Source: CAZRIT01 sp964600225 (GTDB lineage: Bacteria; Bacillota; Clostridia; Christensenellales; CAG-138). Taken from it: DNA of 10,613 nucleotides. Under the pieces are notes generated by a model. It saw only the letters and a list, made by a program, of their open reading frames with translations, had not been told where the DNA came from and searched no databases. This document shows positions 1-5,792 of this stretch, one piece after another. The DNA lies in assembly GCA_964600225.1 (NCBI GenBank), contig CAZRIT010000065.1:1-10613 (forward strand), in the 5' to 3' direction. Within the stretch, counting starts at the first letter, position 1; each line of letters begins with the position of its first letter. A program made the translations under genes and the position numbers.

Positions 1-362
1 TCACCGTTTTGGCCACGGGCAAGCAGAAGATCACCAAGGACATGGCGCTCAAGGTCTTCCAACAGCAACCGCGCGTACGCGTGGTGCGCATTGACGAAGG
101 GTTCCTCGGTAATGCCAGCCTGTTTAAGTACGCGCGCGATCTTGGCCATCCGCGCGGCGACATGTACGAAATCGGCCTGTGGGACGATTCCATTGTTGAA
201 AGCGGCGACGATATCATGTATGCTATCAATATCCCGCAAGAGAGCGTCACCATCCCCGAGACCATCGACGGCATCCGCGCGGCCATGGGCATGCAAAAAA
301 CCCGCGAAACGGGCACCGCTGAGACCAACAAGTATCTCGGCATCGGTACGTTCAAACAGTAA
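1..362 (+). CDS. gap: Type II (archaeal-type) glyceraldehyde-3-phosphate dehydrogenase, C-terminal part
   Basis: Partial gene, cut by the left window edge; the frame is open from base 3 and 119 residues are visible out of roughly 340 usual for the family. The enzyme oxidises glyceraldehyde-3-phosphate to 1,3-bisphosphoglycerate with NAD(P)+ in the cytoplasm. The visible part matches the C-terminal catalytic domain of archaeal-type GAPDH: a PRVRVVRIDEGF stretch, then YARDLGHPRGDMYEIGLW, then a QESVTIPETIDGIRAAMGM segment and a short TNKYLGIG tail. Ordinary bacterial GapA does not end this way. The TTG at position 9 is not a real start because the similarity runs through it. A phosphoglycerate kinase, the next enzyme in glycolysis, lies 72 bases downstream on the same strand, which supports the call. 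The N-terminal Rossmann fold and catalytic cysteine are outside the window. Confidence 0.87.
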   Translation, partial: TVLATGKQKITKDMALKVFQQQPRVRVVRIDEGFLGNASLFKYARDLGHPRGDMYEIGLWDDSIVESGDDIMYAINIPQESVTIPETIDGIRAAMGMQKTRETGTAETNKYLGIGTFKQ

Positions 363-383
363 TCGGCTGCAACAAAATGATAC

Positions 384-416
384 GGCGGGTGGATTGTTTG
401 CGTCCGCCCGCCTTTT
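384..416 (+). terminator. Hairpin with T-run between gap and pgk (terminator or attenuator)
   Basis: A 10-bp stem is formed by GGCGGGTGGA (384-393) and TCCGCCCGCC (403-412), with one G-T pair and a 9-base loop, followed directly by TTTT. This is the shape of a factor-independent terminator. It lies between the gap stop (362) and the pgk ribosome-binding site (421-426), so it may end part of the gap transcripts or act as a processing or stability hairpin. No separate pgk promoter is obvious in the remaining bases. Confidence 0.65.
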
Positions 417-434
417 GATTGGGAGGGAAACACC

Positions 435-1703
435 ATGCGATTCGGAATCCATACGCTCGACGAATACGATGTTGCGGGCAAGGCCGTGCTTTGCCGCGTG
501 GACATCAACCAGCCCGTTGACCGCTTAACGGGCACGCTCAAAAGCCACGCGCGCATCCGCGCCTGCGTGCCCACGGTCAAAGAGCTGGCCGACCGCGGCG
601 CAAAGGTTGTGCTGCTGGCGCATCAGGGCTCGGATATCGAGTACAAGAATTTTTACACCACCGCGCCGCACGCCGACGTATTGTCGGAGCTGCTGGGCCA
701 ACGGGTACAGTTTATCGACGATGTGACGGGCCCCGCCGCGCGAGCTGCCATCGGCGCGCTCCGCAGCGGAGAAATTCTGCTGCTGGACAACGTGCGGTTC
801 TGCTCCGAGGAGCAGACGCTGTTTGAGCAAAAGCTGCAACTGACGCACGCGCAGCAGGCACAAACCGAGGTCGTCAAAAAGCTGGCCCCGCTGTTTGAGC
901 TGTATGTGTGCGATGCATTTGCCGCCGCGCACCGCGATCAGCCGTCGCTGTGCGGGTTTGAGCAGGTGCTGCCAAGCGCCATGGGGCGGTTGTTTGAAAA
1001 GGAATACTGCGTCATTTCGGAGCTGATGGAGCAGCCGAAACGCCCCTGCACGTTTGTGCTGGGCGGCGCCAAGGTGGCCGACGCATTCTTGATGATGGAA
1101 ACCGTGCTTCATAGCGGCGCGGCCGACCGGGTGCTAACGGGCGGGCTGGTGGGCAATATCCTGCTTGCCGCCGTCGGGCAGCCAATCGGCGCGGGCAGCC
1201 TGGCGTTTATCGAAAAATCGGGCTATGCGCCGTTCATCGAAAGTTCCAAGGCCATCTATACGGCGTTTTCCGACCGCATCCTGCTGCCGACGGATCTGGC
1301 GGGCGTAACGGACGGCAAGCGCACGGAGGTTCCCGTCGGTCGGGTGCCTGAAGCGTTTTCCGCGCTGGATATCGGCTCATTGACGGCCAAACGGTATCAG
1401 GACGCTATCCGCAGCAGCGCCACGGTGTTTGTCAACGGCCCCATGGGCGTGTTTGAGCAGGCGGAGACGGAGCTTGGCACCAAAGCCGTGTGGGAGGCGC
1501 TGGCCGATACCCCCGCGTACACCGTCATCGGCGGCGGCGACAGCATCACCGCCACCGCCAAGTACGGCGCAACCGACAAGATCGGCTATATCTGCACGGG
1601 CGGCGGCGCGTTGATACGGTTTTTGACGGGCGAGGAGCTGCCCGTGGTGCGCGCGCTGCGGCACGCGGCCAAGACCTTCCCCGCGGACCGAAAGGACGGA
1701 TAA
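435..1703 (+). CDS. pgk: Phosphoglycerate kinase, archaeal type
   Basis: Cytoplasmic enzyme of 422 residues transferring the phosphate of 1,3-bisphosphoglycerate to ADP, giving ATP and 3-phosphoglycerate. The start is ATG 435, preceded by GGGAGG at 421-426. N-terminal substrate domain: RVDINQPVD at residues 21-29 and AHQG at 62-65, the archaeal form of the bacterial SHLGRP motif. DNVRF is at 118-122 and the archaeal-like DAFAAAHRDQPSLCGF at 160-175. C-terminal nucleotide domain: LGGAKV at 209-214, NGPMGVFE at 334-341 and GGGDS at 366-370, with CTGGGA at 387-392. Length is normal for the family. The preceding gene is an archaeal-type GAPDH, so the two enzymes look like an inherited or transferred pair. 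The stop abuts the start of the next gene without a spacer, implying co-translation. Confidence 0.95.
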   Translation: MRFGIHTLDEYDVAGKAVLCRVDINQPVDRLTGTLKSHARIRACVPTVKELADRGAKVVLLAHQGSDIEYKNFYTTAPHADVLSELLGQRVQFIDDVTGPAARAAIGALRSGEILLLDNVRFCSEEQTLFEQKLQLTHAQQAQTEVVKKLAPLFELYVCDAFAAAHRDQPSLCGFEQVLPSAMGRLFEKEYCVISELMEQPKRPCTFVLGGAKVADAFLMMETVLHSGAADRVLTGGLVGNILLAAVGQPIGAGSLAFIEKSGYAPFIESSKAIYTAFSDRILLPTDLAGVTDGKRTEVPVGRVPEAFSALDIGSLTAKRYQDAIRSSATVFVNGPMGVFEQAETELGTKAVWEALADTPAYTVIGGGDSITATAKYGATDKIGYICTGGGALIRFLTGEELPVVRALRHAAKTFPADRKDG

Positions 1704-2954
1704 ATGGAGCTTGAACTTGGCTTCGGCACGGGCGTGCAGACGCTGCATGTGCCCGATGCAAACCTGCTGGACGTGCTCACGCCCAACGATGTGGAAACGG
1801 ATCTGACCAACGAGGCGGAGGTTTTGCGCGCAATGCAAAACCCCATCGGCACGCCGCCAATCAGGGATATCGTCAAGCGCGGCGAAACGGTGGCCATCGT
1901 CACCAGCGACGTCACGCGCCCCATGCCCACCTACCGCGTCATGCCCGCGCTGCTGGATGCGCTGTACGACGCGGGCATTCGGCGGGAGGATATCACGCTG
2001 GTGTTCGCGCTCGGCTCGCACCGCAAGCAGACCGATGAGGAACGCAAAAAGCTTGCGGGGGAACGCGCGTACAGCGAAATCCGCTGCATCGACGGCGACG
2101 CATCGGACTGCGTGCGCATGGGCGTTACCCGCCGCGGCACGCCCGTGGACATCGTGCGCGCCGTGGCAGAGGCCAATCGGCGCATCTGCCTGGGCAACAT
2201 CGAGTACCACTACTTTGCGGGCTATTCGGGCGGCGCCAAAGCCATCATGCCGGGCGTCTCCACGCGTGACGCGATACAGTCCAACCACAGCCGCATGATT
2301 GAGGCCGCCGCGTGCGCGGGCAAATTGGAAGGCAACCCCGTACGCGAGGATATCGAGGAGGCCGTCGCCATGGTGGGGGTCGATTTCATCCTAAACGTGG
2401 TGCTGGATGCGCACAAGCAGATCATCCGCGCCGTGGCGGGCGACGTGACCAAGGCTCACCGCGCGGGCGCTGCGTTTTTGGATCGGCTGTACGCCAAGCC
2501 CATTGCCCAACGCGCCGATATTGTGGTGGTCTCGCAGGGCGGCGCGCCCAAGGACCTGAACCTGTACCAAACGCAAAAGGCGCTGGATAACGCCAAGCAC
2601 GCGGTCAAGCGCGGCGGTACGATCATACTGGTGGGCTCGTGCAGGGAGGGTCTCGGCGAACGGGTGTTTGAGGAATGGATGTCAAACGCCCCGAGTGCGG
2701 AGAGCATGATCGAGCGCATCGGGCGCGATTTTCAGCTTGGCGGGCACAAGGCCGCCGCCATTGCCATGGTGCTGCAAAACGCCGATATTTCGCTGGTGAG
2801 CGAGCTGCCGCCCGATTTTGTGCGCAACATCTTCCTCAACCCGTACCCCACGGTGCAGGCCGCCTTCGACGCCGCCATGGCGCGGCACGGCCGGGCCGCC
2901 ACGGTGCTGGTGATGCCCTTTGGCGGCTCCACTCTGCCGCGTGCGGCGGAGTGA
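1704..2954 (+). CDS. larA: LarA-family nickel-pincer lactate racemase homologue
   Basis: A 416-residue cytoplasmic protein whose ATG directly follows the pgk TAA; AAAGGA at 1691-1696 serves as ribosome-binding site. LarA interconverts lactate enantiomers by hydride transfer through a nickel-pincer nucleotide bound covalently to a lysine; relatives act on other 2-hydroxyacids. The active-site pattern is present: SDVTRP with D69 and R72, GSH with H106, EYHYFAGYSGGAK with H169 and K179 (the expected cofactor-linked lysine), and H195. The H169-K179 and K179-H195 spacings (10 and 16) equal those of lactate racemase. QKALDNAKHAV at 291-301 fits the C-terminal substrate region. Cofactor genes larB, larC and larE are not in the window. 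The family is firm; the substrate is uncertain, because many LarA homologues are not lactate racemases. A glycerate- or sugar-acid-related role is a guess from the neighbouring glycolytic genes. Confidence 0.85.
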   Translation: MELELGFGTGVQTLHVPDANLLDVLTPNDVETDLTNEAEVLRAMQNPIGTPPIRDIVKRGETVAIVTSDVTRPMPTYRVMPALLDALYDAGIRREDITLVFALGSHRKQTDEERKKLAGERAYSEIRCIDGDASDCVRMGVTRRGTPVDIVRAVAEANRRICLGNIEYHYFAGYSGGAKAIMPGVSTRDAIQSNHSRMIEAAACAGKLEGNPVREDIEEAVAMVGVDFILNVVLDAHKQIIRAVAGDVTKAHRAGAAFLDRLYAKPIAQRADIVVVSQGGAPKDLNLYQTQKALDNAKHAVKRGGTIILVGSCREGLGERVFEEWMSNAPSAESMIERIGRDFQLGGHKAAAIAMVLQNADISLVSELPPDFVRNIFLNPYPTVQAAFDAAMARHGRAATVLVMPFGGSTLPRAAE

Positions 2955-2983
2955 ATGATCGATCATCGCTGTTTGCGGTATGC

Positions 2984-3023
2984 AACAACGGTATCCGCCA
3001 TGTGCGCGGATATCGTTGTTTTT
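2984..3023 (+). terminator. Rho-independent terminator of the gap-pgk-larA unit
   Basis: A 15-bp stem pairs AACAACGGTATCCGC (2984-2998) with GCGGATATCGTTGTT (3006-3020), with one G-T pair and a 7-base loop. It runs into a five-T stretch at 3019-3023. It lies 30 bases after the larA stop. Confidence 0.85.
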
Positions 3024-3057
3024 GATTTGCGTTTTGTATCATCCCGATTCAGCACAT

Positions 3058-3164
3058 TTCACGCTGTCATTCCGATTCGATGCAATTCACGCTGTCATTC
3101 CAAACCGACACCGCTGCATACGCGTCATGTCATTCCAAGCCGACGTATTTCACGCTGTCATTCC
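3058..3164 (+). repeat. Four short direct repeats, TTCACGCTGTCATTCC type
   Basis: TTCACGCTGTCATTCC occurs exactly at 3058-3073, 3086-3101 and 3149-3164, with a diverged copy ending GTCATTCC at 3121-3136. Start-to-start spacings are 28, 35 and 28 bases. Each unit ends in the same GTCATTCC found at the outer edge of the larger dispersed repeat, so these are probably stacked element ends. Confidence 0.7.
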
Positions 3165-3267
3165 GAACACCGGTGAGGAATCTTTGTTCCCGCAGGGAAC
3201 AACCGTTCTCCGTTCAGCATCCGCTGCGGCGGGGCGGATTCTTCGGGCAGCGGCCCTCAGAATGACA
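3157..3267. repeat. Foldback repeat with GTCATTCCGA / TCAGAATGAC ends
   Basis: The left end GTCATTCCGA (3157-3166) and right end TCAGAATGAC (3257-3266) are imperfect inverted repeats. Inside, GAGGAATCT at about 3175-3183 is complementary in sense to the GGATTCTTC segment near 3236-3244. The body carries CCGCTGCGGC and GGATTCTTCG, shared with copies at 3463-3513, 7944-7990 and 8013-8058. It has the form of a small non-coding foldback element. Confidence 0.65.
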
Positions 3268-3337
3268 GGGAGCGAACGCTGCGGCCCTCAGAATGACAGC
3301 GTGTTTCGTGTCATTCCGAGCGCATGCGGCTAACGTC

Positions 3338-3377
3338 GGGGGCCGAGGGGGCTTTCGATTTCCCCCTCACGGCCCCC
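3338..3377. repeat. GC-rich inverted repeat (hairpin)
   Basis: GGGGGCCG (3338-3345) pairs exactly with CGGCCCCC (3370-3377). The stem continues with GGGGG (3347-3351) against CCCCC (3362-3366) across a small internal loop. No T-run follows on either strand, so it is not a typical terminator; function is unknown. Confidence 0.65.
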
Positions 3378-3462
3378 CGAACCCCTGTAACCCCTTGAAT
3401 CGACCGCTCAATCGCCGCGGGGCTCATGGAGCCGAAACGATGGAGCAACATTTTCCACGGTG

Positions 3463-3513
3463 CGTCCGCTGCAGCGGGACAGATTCTTCGTCGCTTCGCT
3501 CCTCAGAATGACA
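3463..3513 (+). repeat. Dispersed repeat copy (CGTCCGCTGC...CAGAATGACA)
   Basis: This copy has CGTCCGCTGC, GGGACAGATTCTTCG and CAGAATGACA in the same order as the copies at 7944-7990 and 8013-8058. It differs mainly in a TCGCTTCGCTC insert before the last block. Further fragments ending CAGAATGAC (3593-3601) and starting GTCATTCC (3310-3317, 3678-3685) lie nearby. Confidence 0.7.
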
Positions 3514-3695
3514 CAGGGGAAACGCTACGCGCCTCAATGCGACCGCAGTCGCGTGCTCTGCCCCCGCGCGCAGCGCGGTCTAAGGCGCGGAGCAGAATGA
3601 CACAGAATAAACACTGCGCTCCTCAGAAGACAACGCGTACCTTTCGCTCCGAGCCGACACCGCTGCCTACATGCCGTGTCATTCCATCGCTTTCC

Positions 3696-4184
3696 CTACT
3701 CGGAAAGCAGCTCGTTGGGCGGCAGCAGGGTCAGCAGGCGTTCCACCGCCTCGCGCGGGAAGCTCTCGCCCTGCGACTCGGCCAACAGCTCCTGCAAAAA
3801 CGCGTGCGCATTGGCGCTCTGCGGCAGCATGTAGCCCGCCTCGCGCACGATATCCTCCGCCATGATGCGGTTGGATTTTTCGATGGCGGCGGCCAGCCTG
3901 CCGTTGAGCCCCGCGGCGATGCGTTCCTGCTCCGCCTTGCTGCGCAAAAGCGCGTTGAGCGCGTGCACAACCGCCTCCGCCTTTTTCTGTTGGGGCGGCA
4001 GCTCGGTCGGCACCATGGAGATGGCGCCCGAGGGGCACGCGGCCGCGCAGGTGCCGCAGCCGATGCATTTGTCAACGTCGATGATGCTGTTCTCCGTATC
4101 CGATGCGCCCGTGGGGCAGACATACAGGCACAGGCAATCCTTTGTGCAAAGGCGAATGTTCCGAACCGCGTGCTTCTTGGCCAT
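3696..4184 (-). CDS. 4Fe-4S dicluster ferredoxin-domain protein with helical C-terminal extension
   Basis: A 162-residue soluble electron-transfer-type protein. Two cysteine groups lie in the first 50 residues: C13, C17, C19, C23 and C40, C43, C46, C50. The second has the standard CxxCxxCxxxCP form. The first is CxxxCxCxxxCP, an altered spacing that still ends in CPTGA. The protein therefore probably binds two 4Fe-4S clusters, although the first site is unusual. Residues 65-160 contain no further cysteines and look helical (rich in Ala, Glu, Leu), which is longer than in a simple ferredoxin. Its ATG overlaps the stop of the upstream rubredoxin-like gene by one base (TAATG), so the two are translationally coupled and probably act as redox partners. 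The electron donor or acceptor is unknown. Confidence 0.82.
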   Translation of the reverse strand: MAKKHAVRNIRLCTKDCLCLYVCPTGASDTENSIIDVDKCIGCGTCAAACPSGAISMVPTELPPQQKKAEAVVHALNALLRSKAEQERIAAGLNGRLAAAIEKSNRIMAEDIVREAGYMLPQSANAHAFLQELLAESQGESFPREAVERLLTLLPPNELLSE

Positions 4185-4852
4185 TACTGTGTCCTCCCTT
4201 CGATCTGTTCAAATTTCCAACTCGGCACCTTGCAAACGGGGCAGAGCGCGGGCGGATTATCGCCGATGTACAGAAAGCCGCAGATGGTGCAAACATAGAC
4301 GCCCGTATTTTGCAGCATCGCTTCGCCCTCCTTTTCGTAGCGGGCCAGCAGCGATTTGAGGATGCGCGTCACCTTTTCGCTCCATACCAGCGCGCGCAGC
4401 GCACCGCGATCCTTCGGATCGGACGCGGCCACGTTGGCCGACGGAAACCCTTCCGACAAATCCCGTTCCACCAGTTCGGAAAGCGCCGCAAACGACGGTG
4501 ATTCGGCGGGCGCGGACGCACCCTTAAAATAATCCGACAGCTCCGTAAACAGCTTTGCCTCTTCGGCCTTGTACTGCTTTTCGCAGCCGCGCGCCAGATT
4601 GGAGCACAGCGCGCTCACCTCCAACGCCGAAAGCGCGCGCGTATCCTTGGCCGCCTCCCTGACGGGCCGCGGCGCGGGTTTGGACGCTTCGCCGCCCTGC
4701 AGCTTGAAATCCTCCTTGGCCGCGCCGCACAGCGGGCACGTCCAATCGCTTGGGAGATCCTCCCATTTGGTGCCCGCCGCAATGCCCATCTCGGGGATGC
4801 CGTTGGCCTCCTTGTAGACGTAGCCGCAGATGGAGCAGACATACTGTTTCAT
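4184..4852 (-). CDS. Rubredoxin / helical domain / rubredoxin-like fusion (rubrerythrin-related)
   Basis: A 222-residue protein with iron-sulfur-free mononuclear iron sites at both ends. The N-terminal rubredoxin has C6, C9, C39 and C42 in CSICGYVY and CPLCG. The C-terminal rubredoxin-like domain has C188, C191, C204 and C207, with the short CTICGFLY-to-CPVCK spacing and SWKFEQI ending seen in rubrerythrins. The middle (about 74-180) is helical and sits where rubrerythrin carries its diiron peroxidase domain. The whole protein contains no histidine, and the ExxH motifs of rubrerythrin are missing, so a normal diiron site is unlikely. A role in oxygen or peroxide defence, or as a multi-site electron carrier, is inferred. 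The start is ATG 4852, with AAGGAGG eight bases upstream. It is the first gene of a two-gene operon with the 4Fe-4S protein. Confidence 0.85.
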   Translation of the reverse strand: MKQYVCSICGYVYKEANGIPEMGIAAGTKWEDLPSDWTCPLCGAAKEDFKLQGGEASKPAPRPVREAAKDTRALSALEVSALCSNLARGCEKQYKAEEAKLFTELSDYFKGASAPAESPSFAALSELVERDLSEGFPSANVAASDPKDRGALRALVWSEKVTRILKSLLARYEKEGEAMLQNTGVYVCTICGFLYIGDNPPALCPVCKVPSWKFEQIEGRTQ

Positions 4853-4882
4853 TGCATCGACCTCCTTGTACTTTCTGTGATG

Positions 4883-4891
4883 GATATACCA
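4883..4891 (-). promoter_or_regulatory. Candidate extended -10 element for the rubredoxin operon
   Basis: On the minus strand TGGTATATC matches the extended -10 form TGnTATAAT at five of six hexamer positions less one, and lies 15-23 bases upstream of the CAAGGAGG ribosome-binding site (4861-4868). A TTGACA at 4900-4905 lies upstream but only 11 bases away, too close to be a normal -35 partner. The promoter assignment is tentative. Confidence 0.4.
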
Positions 4892-4927
4892 TACCCGTTT
4901 GTCAAGTTTTATTCCGTAACTTTATCA

Positions 4928-4948
4928 CGATAATAATAATTGTTATCG
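4928..4948. promoter_or_regulatory. Fur-box-like palindrome
   Basis: GATAATAATAATTGTTATC (4929-4947) matches 16 of 19 positions of the classical Fur box GATAATGATAATCATTATC and extends by one symmetric C/G pair on each side. It lies 76 bases upstream of the rubredoxin-fusion start, in the only gap between that gene and the permease remnant. Fur-family control (iron, or peroxide if the regulator is PerR) suits an operon of iron proteins. Site identity is inferred from the match; which Fur-family member binds cannot be told. Confidence 0.6.
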
Positions 4949-4971
4949 ATATATAGCTATGCTTTTATTGT

Positions 4972-5083
4972 TTACAGCTTTTCAACCTGATCACTAATCT
5001 GCTGACGATCCGCCTGCGAGAGCCTCCGATTCAGTATGACGGCAATGAGGATGATGCCCACGATGTTGCACCCAAGCGCAGGC
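4972..5083 (-). pseudogene. Stranded 3' end of the second half-permease gene
   Basis: Read on the minus strand toward a TAA at 4974-4972, this stretch encodes PALGCNIVGIILIAVILN followed by a charged tail ending DQVEKL. That is one hydrophobic membrane helix plus a cytoplasmic tail, as expected at the end of a permease, and it has no start codon or ribosome-binding site of its own. The half-permease on the other side of the inserted element stops just before its last helix. Removing 272 bp (5083-5354) joins the two in one frame across MLLR-PALGCNIVG. I read this as the original C-terminus cut off by the insertion. Confidence 0.72.
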
Positions 5084-5353
5084 ACACCGTGCAAATCCGA
5101 ACCACGGTTTGGCAGATGCAGGCAACGCCATAAGCGGCGTTGTCCTCAGTCGGAATACCGCCCCGGGTATGCCTCCTTCGTCCGCCTTGCTATGACGCCG
5201 CCTGCATCTGCCAAACTTCCCTGAACCCAAACGAACTGCATTGGATGGGGTTCAAGGCCAAGGAGGAAGGCATAGCGGTGGCTATTCCGACCGACGAGAA
5301 CGCAGAACCCCGCCAATGCAGCCCGTTTGGGCGGATTCGGATTTACACGGTGT
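5084..5353. mobile_element. 270-bp MITE-like element with 18-bp terminal inverted repeats, inserted in a permease gene
   Basis: The ends ACACCGTGCAAATCCGAA (5084-5101) and TTCGGATTTACACGGTGT (5336-5353) are inverted repeats matching at 17 of 18 positions. Inside are two foldback structures: 5107-5123 pairs exactly with 5200-5216 (17 bp), and 5226-5253 pairs with 5305-5331 with few mismatches. The left half also resembles the reverse complement of the right half (CGGAATA and TATGCCT blocks), so the element is nearly a large palindrome. It encodes no transposase and would need one supplied in trans. No convincing target-site duplication is visible. The right end supplies the premature stop of the permease gene. 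Confidence 0.75.
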
Positions 5354-5792
5354 TCCTGAGCAGCATATAGCGCGCGCCGAGGTTGGCCGTTTCAAACAGC
5401 AGCATGGGAATCTTTGTGGTGGACCATGCGCCAAGGAAGATGAATACGTTGGTCAGCTTGGCGCCCTTTTTGATGAGCACCGCCGCAACGGGAAACGCCG
5501 CGTACAGCGGGCCCGCGGCCGCCGCGCCCAGCACGAACGCCAGCAGCCCGCCGCGCACGCCCGCGCCCTGCCCCATATAGCGGATCATGGTTTCACGCTC
5601 CACCCATACATCCATCAGCCCAAGCAGCACGAATATCGGCGGCAGCACCGAAGCCATCTGCAAAAGGTTGTCCCATGTGATCTGCCAGGATTGCCGCCCC
5701 TTCTCGGGCGCAAGCCAAAGCAGCGCCAGGTTTAAAGCCGCAAGCAGCAGGAACACGCGATACCGCTTGATGATGATCCACACGCGTTTCAT
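5343..5792 (-). CDS. Half-size permease (ArsP/YraQ, DUF318-like), second subunit, C-terminally truncated
   Basis: A 149-residue membrane protein. The start is ATG 5792, which overlaps the stop of the upstream permease gene (ATGA, 5789-5792); an in-frame ATG at 5825 lies inside that gene and is less likely. Hydrophobic segments lie at about 13-29, 47-62, 83-106 and 116-133. The signature AGPLYAAFPVAAVL (93-106) parallels PGFVAFPLAASL in the partner gene, so the two are related halves of the fused permease family that includes the organoarsenical exporter ArsP. The protein ends RYMLLRNTV at a TAA inside the terminal repeat of the inserted element; its last helix is stranded downstream at 4972-5083. 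It may therefore be non-functional or altered. The substrate is unknown. Confidence 0.75.
   Translation of the reverse strand: MKRVWIIIKRYRVFLLLAALNLALLWLAPEKGRQSWQITWDNLLQMASVLPPIFVLLGLMDVWVERETMIRYMGQGAGVRGGLLAFVLGAAAAGPLYAAFPVAAVLIKKGAKLTNVFIFLGAWSTTKIPMLLFETANLGARYMLLRNTV

Larger units (their letters stand above)
3024..3695. other. Gene-free region holding dispersed repeats
   Basis: No credible gene was found on either strand. Open frames exist but are built from repeat copies and lack ribosome-binding sites or recognisable domains. The content is copies and fragments of a GTCATTCC / CAGAATGAC repeat family plus one GC-rich hairpin, listed separately. No terminator for the minus-strand iron-protein operon ending at 3696 is evident here. 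Confidence 0.7.

Noticed and set aside
1377..2288. Long minus-strand open frame of 303 codons
   Set aside because: Antisense to pgk and larA, both with full motifs; no recognisable domain or ribosome-binding site.
3058..3164. Regularly spaced short direct repeats suggesting a CRISPR array
   Set aside because: Repeats are only 16 bases, spacers 12-19 bases, one copy is diverged, and no cas genes are present; they are ends of a dispersed repeat.
3426..4298. Plus-strand open frame of 290 codons
   Set aside because: It starts in repeat DNA and then runs antisense to the 4Fe-4S protein gene; no domain recognised.
4900..4905. TTGACA on the minus strand as the -35 of the rubredoxin operon
   Set aside because: The only good -10 candidate downstream is 11 bases away, too short a spacer; an extended -10 without this -35 is more plausible.
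5269..5355. A plus-strand peptide AVAIPTDENAEP...FGRIRIYTVF resembling a NifX start, after an AAGGAGG
   Set aside because: It lies wholly inside the inverted-repeat element, begins with ATA where a start is needed, runs off the element end, and the homologous half of the element does not keep the frame. Probably chance.
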